From Streptomyces sp. NRRL F-525 (GTDB lineage: Bacteria; Actinomycetota; Actinomycetes; Streptomycetales; Streptomycetaceae), in assembly GCF_000716605.1 (NCBI RefSeq), contig NZ_JNXE01000070.1, positions 1-27,559 of the forward strand: a stretch of DNA of 27,559 nt, written 5' to 3'. Shown here piece by piece: positions 1 through 10,050 of the stretch. Made by a program: the position numbers and the translations under genes. Numbering within the stretch: the stretch's first letter is position 1; each line of letters starts with the position of its first letter. The notes under the pieces are model-generated. The model saw only the letters and a program-made list of their open reading frames with translations, was not told the origin of the DNA and made no database searches.

Positions 1-1035
1 GGGGGGGGGTTGGGTGGGGGCTTGGCGCAGGCAGGTGGGGAGCTGAGGGAGGAGGCCGACAGGGGCGGTTGGGTGCGGGGCGCGGCAGAGCGGTCGGGGT
101 GGGGTGTGGGAGGTTCAGGCTTCGGTGGTGGGCGGGTCGGGTGGTCGAGGGTGGCCGGGCCGCCTGGCACGGGAGAGGTGGGGCAGGCAGAGGCATCGGC
201 AGAGGCAGAGGCTTCGGGGTTTGGAGCGGGGCTTGGTGCAGGGTTAGGTGCGGTGCCGAGTGGGCGGGGGCAGGCAGGTCAGGTGCCGGGCAGGCAGGGC
301 CAGGTACCGCGGGCACGACAGGCACGACACGCTCAAACTGCGGAGGCCGCGCAGGCTCGGGCAGGGCAGCGTCAGGATCAGGGCGGGCAGGTTCAGGCAG
401 GGCAGCGTAGGCCGCAAGGCGGGTGGCATGTGGATGCCGGTCGTGTTCCGTCCCGGAACCACGGACACGGGCACGGTCAGGCGCCGGCGTTGCTCGTCCC
501 TGTGCCCTCTGCGCGGAGCACCGTGCGGGCTCGGGGGCATGATCCGGCTCGGCGGATCGCGCTCGCGGCGGCGGGGGAGTTGCGGCGGAGCGGGACGCCG
601 GCCCGGGTGGTGGCCGTGTTGCGGCAGCGGCGGTGGGTGGCCGATCAGTCGGGGCTCAACTCCCGGCAGCGGCTGGACAATCTCGCCGGTGCGCTGGAGG
701 TGGTCGCGGGCGGTGCGCGGTTGCTCGTGGGTGGTCCGGTGGTGCTCGTCGACGACCTGATGACGACCGGGGCCTCCTTGAGGGAGGCGGCGCGTGCCGT
801 GCGGGAGGCGATCGCGGGCGGCGGAGAAGTTGGCGCGACCGCTGCTGTGTATGCGCGTGCGTCCAGGGAAGGCAGAGAGGAACACGCCGATGGATCAAAC
901 GGCGGACCAATGGAGAACGGGAGGGACATGGCACTCAGTGCACCGGGAATCGTGAGTGTGAACGGCCCCGCTGACCTGATCTGCGCCGCGGTGATCGCGG
1001 CGTCGCCAGATTCCTTCGAAATAAACCGGAACTGA
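1..1035 (+). CDS. ComF family phosphoribosyltransferase, 5' end outside the window
   Basis: The frame is open from the first base, so the start lies upstream or cannot be placed. The last ~180 residues are clearly ComF-like: an LLVPVPSA segment, then RARGHDPARRIA, a DQSGLNSRQRLDN segment, and the PRPP-binding signature VVLVDDLMTTGASL near nt 738-780. The protein ends in SFEINRN. The family resembles purine-salvage phosphoribosyltransferases. In naturally competent bacteria ComF acts in DNA uptake, but its role in filamentous actinobacteria is unknown. The expected N-terminal zinc-finger region is not seen. In its place the first ~140 codons are low-complexity Gly/Ala/Gln/Arg sequence built from short G-rich repeats, including a rare TTA leucine codon at 244-246. 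The C-terminal identification is firm; the reading of the first ~420 bases is uncertain, since they could be an expanded insert or a damaged section. Confidence 0.8.
   Translation, partial: GGGLGGGLAQAGGELREEADRGGWVRGAAERSGWGVGGSGFGGGRVGWSRVAGPPGTGEVGQAEASAEAEASGFGAGLGAGLGAVPSGRGQAGQVPGRQGQVPRARQARHAQTAEAAQARAGQRQDQGGQVQAGQRRPQGGWHVDAGRVPSRNHGHGHGQAPALLVPVPSARSTVRARGHDPARRIALAAAGELRRSGTPARVVAVLRQRRWVADQSGLNSRQRLDNLAGALEVVAGGARLLVGGPVVLVDDLMTTGASLREAARAVREAIAGGGEVGATAAVYARASREGREEHADGSNGGPMENGRDMALSAPGIVSVNGPADLICAAVIAASPDSFEINRN
180..420 (+). repeat. G-rich imperfect short repeats inside the ComF reading frame
   Basis: Units such as GGCAGG, GCAGAG and CAGGTC recur irregularly. The 12-mer GCAGGGCAGCGT occurs at 361-372 and again at 397-408. 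The frame stays open through the segment and gives Gly/Ala/Gln/Arg-rich sequence without motifs. Placed just before the conserved catalytic domain, it looks like slippage-driven expansion in a linker. Confidence 0.6.
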
Positions 1036-1106
1036 CCGCTGACTTGCGTCGTTGCAGGTAATGACAGGAGCAATTCACCTGAACGGAGGTACGCCGCGGT
1101 AGAGGG

Positions 1107-1135
1107 TGACGACATCCGTCCGGGCGAGATATGTT
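1107..1135 (+). promoter_or_regulatory. Candidate vegetative-type promoter for hpf
   Basis: A GTGACG hexamer (1107-1112) lies 17 bases before TATGTT (1130-1135), close to the TTGACN/TANNNT pattern of the main streptomycete sigma factor. It would leave a 5' leader of about 205 bases before the hpf start at 1349. The -35 element is only a partial match. No SigR-type GGAAT-N18-GTT pair was found by eye. Confidence 0.3.
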
Positions 1136-1306
1136 CGGTTGTGAGAGAAAGGCGCAGGCCGCACCTCTCCTATCCGAATGCCGTGCTGCGGGTTTTCTGC
1201 AATCACCCGCGGCCATGGGGTGGAGATCTTGCCCATGGGGGAGGAGGAGGTGGAAGTCACCGAGTCCGAGGTTCCGGGGTGACCGGAGCCTGGTGCGAAA
1301 GGGAGA

Positions 1307-1328
1307 CGCTCCGCAGCGAAGCGGAGCG
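1307..1328 (+). promoter_or_regulatory. Perfect hairpin directly upstream of the hpf ribosome binding site
   Basis: CGCTCCGC (1307-1314) and GCGGAGCG (1321-1328) form a perfect 8-bp stem with the 6-base loop AGCGAA. The stem ends about 5 bases before the purine-rich Shine-Dalgarno segment (1333-1342) of hpf. There is no T-run and a start codon follows, so it is unlikely to be a terminator. A role in mRNA stability or translational control is inferred. Confidence 0.55.
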
Positions 1329-1348
1329 ATCCGGGAACGGAGTTCTGC

Positions 1349-2041
1349 GTGGACATCGTCGTCAAGGGCCGCAAGACCGAGGTGCCCGAGCGGTTCCGCA
1401 AGCACGTGGCCGAGAAGCTGAAGCTGGAGAAGATCCAGAAGCTCGACGGCAAGGTGATCAGCCTCGACGTGGAGGTGTCCAAGGAGCCGAACCCCCGACA
1501 GGCCGACCGCTGTGACCGAGTGGAGATCACGCTCCGCTCCCGCGGTCCGGTGATCCGGGCGGAGGCATCGGCCAACGATCCGTACGCGGCGCTCGACCTC
1601 GCGGCGGAGAAGCTGGACGCCCGGCTGCGCAAGCAGCACGACAAGCGCAACACGCGACGCGGTGCCCGTCGGCTCACCGCCGCCGAGGTCCCCGACCACG
1701 TCCCGGGCGCCGCGACGCTCAACGGCAACGGCCACGCCGTCCCGGACGAGCAGTCGGACGGTGTGCCCACCAAGAAGATCGGCTCGCTGGAGGTCAAGGG
1801 CGAAGGCCCCCTCGTCGTCCGCGAGAAGACCCACGTCGCCTCTCCGATGTCCCTCGACCAGGCGCTCTACGAGATGGAACTGGTCGGACACGACTTCTAC
1901 CTGTTCGTCGACTCCGAGACCAAGGAACCGAGCGTCGTCTACCGACGGCACGCCTACGACTACGGCGTCATCCACCTCAGCACGGACCCGATGGTCACGC
2001 AGGCGCAACCGCCGGCGGCCGGCGGCACGCTGGGCGGCTGA
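1349..2041 (+). CDS. hpf: Long-form ribosome hibernation promoting factor (HPF)
   Basis: A 230-residue protein. Residues 1-100 form the S30AE/YfiA domain that binds the decoding centre of the 30S subunit ([16 protein letters not shown] start; VEISL-type strands; a basic helix around 90-108). A variable linker (about 105-155) leads to the C-terminal dimerisation domain of long HPFs at about 157-212, with the segments [20 protein letters not shown] and [15 protein letters not shown]. In this family the C-terminal domain joins two 70S ribosomes into inactive 100S particles during starvation. The GTG start is chosen because a purine-rich GGGAACGGAG lies 6 bases upstream and the family begins here. 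The gene stands alone: a long leader with a hairpin precedes it and a strong terminator follows, so it is probably a monocistronic, stress-controlled gene. Confidence 0.95.
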   Translation: MDIVVKGRKTEVPERFRKHVAEKLKLEKIQKLDGKVISLDVEVSKEPNPRQADRCDRVEITLRSRGPVIRAEASANDPYAALDLAAEKLDARLRKQHDKRNTRRGARRLTAAEVPDHVPGAATLNGNGHAVPDEQSDGVPTKKIGSLEVKGEGPLVVREKTHVASPMSLDQALYEMELVGHDFYLFVDSETKEPSVVYRRHAYDYGVIHLSTDPMVTQAQPPAAGGTLGG

Positions 2042-2062
2042 CCCACCCGGCAGACAGCTGAG

Positions 2063-2103
2063 CCGGTGCCCCTGGAGCGCGTGTGCGCCCTCAGGGGCAC
2101 CGG
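2063..2103 (+). terminator. Strong stem-loop terminator after hpf
   Basis: CCGGTGCCCCTG (2063-2074) pairs perfectly with CAGGGGCACCGG (2092-2103). The 17-base loop holds a second small stem, GCGC/GCGC (2077-2080 with 2085-2088). No T-tract follows, as is common for terminators in high-GC actinobacteria. It begins 21 bases after the hpf stop and separates hpf from the response regulator. Confidence 0.8.
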
Positions 2104-2246
2104 TGTGCGACCACTTCGCGCCCCGCTCCGTGACCGCACTGTCGTCCGGGCATGGAATCATGGCCGTACAGGCCCAACCGGTGGGCCGCTGCCTTGGGTT
2201 GGCGATGGCACAGGACCACAGGCCACAGCCTTCAGGGGGAGGAACG

Positions 2247-2993
2247 ATGGCGGACAGCTTCGGACCGATGCATGTCGGGGATGCCGACGGCGGCGTCGTC
2301 GGCATGGGCCCGGAAGCGGGCTCGACACGCAAGGAGCCGATCAGAGTCCTTGTCGTGGACGACCACGCCCTCTTCCGCCGCGGCCTGGAGATCGTGCTGG
2401 CGGCCGAGGAGGACATCCAGGTCGTCGGCGAGGCGGGCGACGGTGCCGAGGCCGTGGACAAGGCCGCGGATCTGCTGCCGGACATCGTCCTGATGGACGT
2501 ACGGATGCCGAAGCGGGGCGGGATCGAGGCGTGCACCTCCATCAAGGAGGTGGCACCCAGCGCGAAAATCATCATGCTCACGATCAGCGACGAAGAGGCC
2601 GATCTCTACGACGCGATCAAGGCGGGCGCCACGGGTTATCTCCTCAAGGAGATCTCGACCGACGAAGTGGCCACCGCCATTCGCGCCGTGGCCGACGGAC
2701 AGTCGCAGATCAGCCCCTCCATGGCGTCGAAACTGCTCACCGAGTTCAAGTCGATGATCCAGCGCACCGACGAGCGCCGGCTGGTGCCCGCGCCCCGGCT
2801 CACCGACCGTGAGCTGGAGGTTCTCAAACTCGTCGCCACCGGAATGAACAACCGCGATATCGCCAAGCAGTTGTTCATCTCCGAGAACACCGTGAAGAAC
2901 CATGTGCGCAACATCCTGGAGAAGCTGCAGCTGCACTCCAGGATGGAGGCGGTCGTGTACGCGATGCGGGAGAAGATCCTCGAGATCCGCTGA
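2247..2993 (+). CDS. NarL/FixJ-type two-component response regulator (LuxR HTH)
   Basis: A 248-residue DNA-binding response regulator. After a ~30-residue extension comes a receiver domain (about 32-150): acidic pair D38/D39, phosphoacceptor D84 in VLMDVRMP, switch residue T112 and conserved K134 in GYLLKE. The C-terminal LuxR-type helix-turn-helix (about 184-240) starts [22 protein letters not shown] and contains the [15 protein letters not shown] recognition helix. The ATG at 2247 is chosen because GGGGGAGGAAC ends 3 bases before it; the frame is open far upstream but has no comparable ribosome site. No sensor kinase gene lies beside it, so it is an orphan regulator here. A small hairpin, GGCCCA/TGGGCC (2171-2176 with 2182-2187), sits in the upstream region. 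The target genes are unknown. The 33-base gap to the convergent gene shows no obvious terminator. Confidence 0.93.
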   Translation: MADSFGPMHVGDADGGVVGMGPEAGSTRKEPIRVLVVDDHALFRRGLEIVLAAEEDIQVVGEAGDGAEAVDKAADLLPDIVLMDVRMPKRGGIEACTSIKEVAPSAKIIMLTISDEEADLYDAIKAGATGYLLKEISTDEVATAIRAVADGQSQISPSMASKLLTEFKSMIQRTDERRLVPAPRLTDRELEVLKLVATGMNNRDIAKQLFISENTVKNHVRNILEKLQLHSRMEAVVYAMREKILEIR

Positions 2994-3026
2994 CCCTCAC
3001 CGCCTCACCGCCCTACCCATCACCTC

Positions 3027-4229
3027 TCACGCCAGGAGACGGACCAGTTCCCTGGCGAGGGGTGCGCGCAGCTCGGGGGCGTCCACCCGCTCCACGCGTA
3101 CGTCCGTGCAGTCCACCCAGCTCGCGGCCTCGACCAGGGCCTGGGCGACGGACGGGACGGCCTTCACGCCGTCCAGGGTGACCTGCTTGGCCACCAGGGT
3201 GCGGCCCTCGCGCGCGGGGTCGACGCGACCGACCAGCCGGCCCCCGGCGAGCACCGGCATCGCGAAGTAGCCGTAGATCCGCTTGGGCTTGGGGACGTAG
3301 GCCTCCAGGCGGTGGGTGAAGCCGAAGATGCGCTCCGTGCGGGCCCGTTCCCAGATCAGGGAGTCGAACGGGGACAGGAGGGTGGTGCGGTGGCGGCCGC
3401 GCACGGGTGTCTCCAGGGCCGCCGGGTCGGCCCAGGCGGGCTTGCCCCAGCCCTCGACGGTGACCGGGACCAGGCCCGAGTCGGCGATCACCGCGTCGAC
3501 CTGCTCGCCCTTGAGGCGGTGGTAGTCGGCGATGTCCGCGCGCGTGCCGACGCCGAGGGAGACGCCCGCCAGGTTGACCAGGCGGCGGAGGCACTCCGTG
3601 TCATCCAGCTCGTCGTGCAGCAACGCCTGCGGGATCGCGCGCTCGGCGAGGTCGTACACCCGCTTCCAGCCTCGGCGCTCGACGCAGACCACCTCGCCGT
3701 ACATGAGCGCGCGCTCGACGGCGACCTTGGCGCCGGACCAGTCCCACCACTCGCTGGTGCGCTTGGCGCCGCCCAACTCCGTTGAGGTGAGCGGGCCTTC
3801 GGTCTGGAGTTGTTTGATGACCTGGTCGTAGGTGCCGTCCGGGAGGTCGTGGTTCCAGTGCGGGCGGCTGCGGTAGGCGCGGCGGCGGAACGCGAAGTGC
3901 GGCCACTCCTCGACGGGGAGGATGCAGGCGGCGTGGGACCAGTACTCGAAGGCGTGGGGTCGTGCCGGAGGCGCGCCAATGGGGGCAGTGGTCCAGTACG
4001 CGTCCTCGACCGTCTTGCGGGGGACGGCGCCGAGGCGGGCGTACGGGATGAGTTCGTGGGAGCGGGCGAGGACCGAGATGGTGTCTAGCTGGACCGCGCC
4101 GAGATGGCGGAGCACGCCGCGCACGCCCCCGCGGCGGTCGGGGGCGCCGAGAAAACCCTGTGCGCGCAGGGCGATGCGGCAGGCGTCGGCTGCCGATAGG
4201 TCGGTCGTGGGGCGCGGGGCACTCGTCAT
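3027..4229 (-). CDS. YcaQ/AlkX-like winged-helix (HTH_42) protein, probable DNA glycosylase
   Basis: A 400-residue protein of the winged-helix family that includes E. coli YcaQ (AlkX) and Streptomyces AlkZ, enzymes that unhook DNA interstrand crosslinks or remove bulky alkylated bases. Family hallmarks are the N-terminal helix block with GVRGVLRHLGAVQLDTIS (about 35-52), the FEYWSHAACILP segment (about 93-104) and SPFDSLIWERARTERIFGF in the last third. The catalytic position reads Q47-L48-D49, the Q-phi-D form that I recall for the YcaQ branch, as opposed to Q-phi-Q in AlkZ. The start is supported by CGGAGAC just before the ATG. A TATCGT hexamer (4238-4243, minus strand) ends 8 bases before the start, so a very short leader is possible. 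The gene lies 69 bases downstream of the acetyltransferase on the same strand. Activity is inferred from the family. Confidence 0.85.
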   Translation of the reverse strand: MTSAPRPTTDLSAADACRIALRAQGFLGAPDRRGGVRGVLRHLGAVQLDTISVLARSHELIPYARLGAVPRKTVEDAYWTTAPIGAPPARPHAFEYWSHAACILPVEEWPHFAFRRRAYRSRPHWNHDLPDGTYDQVIKQLQTEGPLTSTELGGAKRTSEWWDWSGAKVAVERALMYGEVVCVERRGWKRVYDLAERAIPQALLHDELDDTECLRRLVNLAGVSLGVGTRADIADYHRLKGEQVDAVIADSGLVPVTVEGWGKPAWADPAALETPVRGRHRTTLLSPFDSLIWERARTERIFGFTHRLEAYVPKPKRIYGYFAMPVLAGGRLVGRVDPAREGRTLVAKQVTLDGVKAVPSVAQALVEAASWVDCTDVRVERVDAPELRAPLARELVRLLA

Positions 4230-4298
4230 GTCTCCGCACGATAGAGGGTGGCACTGACAATGCGGGCTGAGCTGGGGATTCGTCCCGTTGCGGCCGCG

Positions 4299-4886
4299 CT
4301 ACGGCTGGGTGGGCAGGTACGGCGCCGTCGACGGCAGGCCCAGGTCCGACGGGAGCAGGGAGCCCACCCAGCAGTCCCGTCGTACGCCTTTGTTGTTGAT
4401 CGCGGAGCGGAGCGTGCCCTCGATGGTGAAACCGGCGTGTTCGGCGACCGCGCGGGAGCCCTTGTTGCCGACCTCCGCGCGCCATTCCACGCGGTCGACC
4501 GACAGGCGGGTGAAGGCCCAGCGGGAGACGGCGACGGTGGCCTCAGTGATGTAGCCGTTGCCGCGGTGCTCCTTCGTGGCCCAGAAGCCGACCTCGCCGA
4601 CGCCCAGGGAGCGCATCGTGATGGCGAGCATGCCCACCAACTCCCCTTCGGGGAGTTCAGGGAGTTCGGGGAGAAAGGCACCGAAGGTGAACATCGAACC
4701 GTTCTCCCAGCCCTCCGGGACCAGTTGTTCGGTGAAACTCCGCGCGTGCTCCAGGAGGTAGGGCGAGGGGATCGTCGTCCAGCGCTGGATCTCGGAGTCC
4801 TGGGCGGCGGAATACACGACACCGGTGTCCTGCGGGCCGACGGCGCGCAGGAGGAGGCGGTCGGTCGTGAGCGTGACGGGTTCCAT
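4299..4886 (-). CDS. GNAT family N-acetyltransferase (RimJ/RimL-like)
   Basis: A 195-residue protein when started at the ATG at 4884-4886 (MEPVTLTTDRLLLRAV), the usual beginning of this family. An in-frame ATG at 4922 would add 12 residues but lacks a better ribosome site. The acetyl-CoA pyrophosphate loop is R108-G-N-G-Y in TKEHRGNGYITEA, followed by a helix and the GSRAVAEHAGF segment that commonly closes the fold (about 147-157). The RimJ/RimL subgroup acetylates N-terminal amines or small molecules; the substrate here is unknown. A short repetitive stretch, LPELPELPEGEL (about 72-83), comes from tandem copies of a 9-base GGGAGTTC-type unit (nt 4645-4675). The gene is divergent from secA and may be co-transcribed with the glycosylase gene downstream. 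Confidence 0.85.
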   Translation of the reverse strand: MEPVTLTTDRLLLRAVGPQDTGVVYSAAQDSEIQRWTTIPSPYLLEHARSFTEQLVPEGWENGSMFTFGAFLPELPELPEGELVGMLAITMRSLGVGEVGFWATKEHRGNGYITEATVAVSRWAFTRLSVDRVEWRAEVGNKGSRAVAEHAGFTIEGTLRSAINNKGVRRDCWVGSLLPSDLGLPSTAPYLPTQP

Positions 4887-5154
4887 CGGCCGATTCTGCT
4901 CGGGGGCGCACAAGGACGCCATACTTTTGCGCTGCGTGAGCGGGTGATCACATTTCGCGCAATTCCTCGGAGGGACGCGGCACCATCGGCGACCCCCGGC
5001 CGTTGTCCCCTTTGAAGCAGATTTGAAGGAGTGGACGGTCGGCGTCCCCGGCAGGCTCCCGGCGTGGCGGGGTCCTCGCATACGATGGCCGTTGCTCAGT
5101 CATGTCATTGGAAACCGACCGTCCCAGGCCCGACCGGCAAGGAGACCAACCCCC

Positions 5155-7968
<2,814 letters not shown>

Positions 7969-8065
7969 CGGGCGCTCCGCGGGTTGAGCGGTGAGCTGTG
8001 GTGGGCGGGCCCTTCAGTGAGGGGTTGAGCTTGCCGGGGCCGCCGCTTCCCGCGAGGAGATCTTG

Positions 8066-8099
8066 AAGGGCCGGGCATCGTTGAGGTGCCCGGCCCTTT
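8066..8099. terminator. Bidirectional terminator downstream of secA
   Basis: AAGGGCCGGGCA (8066-8077) pairs perfectly over 12 bp with TGCCCGGCCCTT (8087-8098) around a 9-base loop. On the plus strand it ends in TTT, and on the minus strand a short run of T also follows. It lies about 100 bases after the secA stop and would also stop transcription from the convergent DUF6459 gene. Confidence 0.88.
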
Positions 8100-8222
8100 G
8101 GTGTGCGGGCGGGTTGCACGCGTGTGTGCGGGTTGCGGGGGCGCGGTGGGTGCGGGTTGGGTGCGACACGGGGCGTCGACCGGCGCGGGCGGGGGCGCCC
8201 CGGCGTAGTGGGTGGTTGCCTT

Positions 8223-8315
8223 GCTCGCCAGCTCGCCAGCTCGCCAGCTCGCCAGCTCGCCAGCTCGCCAGCTCGCCAGCTCGCCAGCTCGCCAGCTCGC
8301 CAGCTCGCCAGCTCG
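8223..8315. repeat. 8-bp minisatellite (GCTCGCCA), 11 copies plus 5 bases
   Basis: Eleven identical copies of GCTCGCCA run head to tail from 8223 to 8310, followed by the partial unit GCTCG (8311-8315). Because 8 is not a multiple of 3, the array reads as the same 8-residue peptide cycle in all three frames of a strand: ELASWRAG on the minus strand and ARQLASSP on the plus strand. No frame contains a stop. The perfect identity of the copies indicates recent expansion. It sits inside the 3' part of the DUF6459 frame. Confidence 0.95.
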
Positions 8316-9088
8316 TCGTCCTGGTGCGGGGCGCGGGGGCCGCCCAGTTCCACTGCCGTGCAGCGCCAGCGGAGGTCCGCGCCGCGTTCCAGGCGGAAGG
8401 CCATGGCTCGTACCTGGTCACCGGCGCCGATGCGGGCGAAGGCCTCTACGGCGCCCTCGCGGGCGACGTAGTAGCCGATGTCGCGAACCACCGGGCGGGT
8501 GCCGCGGGTGGCGCGCAGGGGGCCGTGTTCGGCGAGGTGGGCCAGGTCGTCGTAGGCGCGGCCTGCGGTGTGCCGGAGCATCCAGTGGACGGGCTTCTGA
8601 CCGCTCAGCACGGCGAGGAGGCGGTCGGCGAAGAGATCGGTGGGGCGGGGCTGCGGGACGCGGATGCGGGCGGCCTGGGCGGGGACGGGGTGGGGTTCCG
8701 CTCGGCCTGCCACGGGAGTTGACGTCGTAGGGGCTGTGCGGTGGTTCGGCGGCGGCGTGAAGGCCGTAGGGGCTGCGCCCCTGCCCGCGGTCGGCGGGGG
8801 AGTGGCGGAGGCTGCGCCTCGTCCCGCCGTAGTTGTCGTACGAGGCCCGCGTCCCGGAGCAGCTGCCGGGCGGCCGTCTCCCGGTGCCGTGCGGGCCGCG
8901 CCCTGGCCGGGAGCCGCGGCCGGGGTGCCCGTGCCCGTCGCCGGAGTCGCGCTCTCTGCCGCAGGCGTCGTACGGGACGTTCCCCCGCCCTGACCGCGAG
9001 GCGAAGCCGTGCCGGGGCGGCGGGGGTCGCGGCGGGTCGGAGGGCGGGTCGGGGTGTGCTGGGCGGTCCTGGTCATGACCTTGTGCAT

Positions 9089-9459
9089 GGGGGTCCCCGT
9101 TTGGTCGGCCCGGGATGTACCGGGAAGTAACTTCGTGGTTGGGGATCTTGTACGGGGCCATGGGCGGGGGCCGCAAGGAAGGGGCGGCGCGAGTCGGAGG
9201 GGCCGGATTGTTCACTTATCCGAGTGATTGAGGGGCCTCGGAGCCCGTCGGTGCAAGGGTGTCCCGGGTGAATTTCAGGCGTGGGGTGGACGCCTCCGAC
9301 GGTCCGGGTGGGGACTCGATAGGGGACCCGCGCACGTATCCTGGAGGCCCTCCCGGAGGCGCGGCACCGTCCGCGGAACCGTCTCCCGAGACACTCTCCG
9401 AACCACGGAACCGAACCACGGAACCGAACCACGGAACCGAACTACGAAAGCGGTCAGCC
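9089..9459. other. Divergent intergenic region between DUF6459 and DUF6912 genes
   Basis: 371 bases without a convincing gene. It should hold the promoters of two divergent genes, but I see no clear -35/-10 pair; TATCCT (9338-9343) is the best plus-strand -10 candidate. The right end holds the 13-bp repeats described separately. Open frames crossing it in several phases have no family resemblance. Confidence 0.4.
9400..9447 (+). repeat. 13-bp tandem repeat, three copies plus a degenerate fourth
   Basis: GAACCACGGAACC is repeated exactly at 9400-9412, 9413-9425 and 9426-9438, then decays into GAACTACGA (9439-9447). The array ends 12 bases before the start codon of the following gene, so it occupies its 5' leader and may set the spacing of promoter to start. 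Confidence 0.9.
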
Positions 9460-9975
9460 ATGCGCGTCTACGTCCCCCTGACCCTCCCCGGTCTCGCCGA
9501 GGCGTACAAGACGGGTGAGCTGGGGACGGGACCCTTCGTCGCCTACGCCGTGACGCCCGCGCTGCGCGAGTGGTACCTCTCCGACGACATCGAGGAGCTG
9601 GAGTACGCGGCGCTGAACCGGGCCGCGCTCGGCTCGCTGCGGCTGCTGGCGGTCCACCCCGACGCGCCGCGGCGCCGGGTCGTGGTCGCCGTCGACGTAC
9701 CCGACGGCACCGCGCACGCCGACCCCGACCGCGGACTCGACCCGGCGGCGCTCGGCGAGGTACAGGTCAGCGGAACCGTGGCCCTGGCCAAGGCGGCCGC
9801 CGTACACGTGGATCTCGAGGACGCGGAGGGCGACGTGAGCGCCGCCGCCGACGCGCTTCCGGCGGCCGACCGCGGGGACGACGACGCGCAGTTCGTCGTG
9901 GACGGGGCCGAGGACCACGAGCTGCTCTGGTACGCGACGCAGGAGATCCCGAACCTCGTCGGGCTGGCCGACTGA
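9460..9975 (+). CDS. DUF6912 family protein of unknown function
   Basis: A 171-residue acidic, probably cytoplasmic protein beginning MRVYVPLTLPGLAEAYKTGE. From memory this opening, together with FVAYAVTPALREWYLSDDIEELEYAA, is typical of a small family confined to actinobacteria and named DUF6912; no reaction is known. The C-terminal third is rich in Asp/Ala and ends LLWYATQEIPNLVGLAD. There is no signal peptide or membrane segment. The ATG at 9460 is chosen because similarity begins there; the frame is open 200 bases further upstream, but that part covers the 13-bp repeats. The ribosome site is weak (GAAAGCGG, 7 bases upstream). It precedes the HAD hydrolase gene by 75 bases on the same strand. 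Confidence 0.8.
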   Translation: MRVYVPLTLPGLAEAYKTGELGTGPFVAYAVTPALREWYLSDDIEELEYAALNRAALGSLRLLAVHPDAPRRRVVVAVDVPDGTAHADPDRGLDPAALGEVQVSGTVALAKAAAVHVDLEDAEGDVSAAADALPAADRGDDDAQFVVDGAEDHELLWYATQEIPNLVGLAD

Positions 9976-10038
9976 GTCTGCCGCACGCCGGTATATGCCC
10001 GTTGACCTGCGATTATCTTGATTGTCAGTGGCGGCGGG

Positions 10039-10044
10039 TACGTT
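10039..10044 (+). promoter_or_regulatory. -10 hexamer of a probable leaderless promoter for the HAD gene
   Basis: TACGTT matches the TANNNT pattern and ends exactly 6 bases before the ATG at 10051, so transcription would begin at the start codon. No Shine-Dalgarno sequence is present upstream of this ATG. A possible -35 element, TTGATT (10018-10023), has a short 15-base spacer. Confidence 0.45.
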
Positions 10045-10050
10045 TTTGGC

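Noticed and set aside
1036..1348. Riboswitch in the hpf leader
   Set aside because: Only one simple hairpin is visible. No pattern of a known riboswitch class could be recognised by eye.
935..2581. A 548-codon minus-strand frame across hpf and the response regulator start
   Set aside because: It is antisense to hpf, crosses a strong terminator hairpin and shows no recognisable protein family.
5081..5086. TACGAT as the secA promoter -10
   Set aside because: The hexamer is good, but no acceptable -35 element lies 16-19 bases upstream, so it is mentioned only in the gene entry.
8223..8315. CRISPR array or mobile-element remnant at the 8-bp repeats
   Set aside because: The units are 8 bp, contiguous and without spacers. 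No cas gene, inverted terminal repeat or transposase is nearby.
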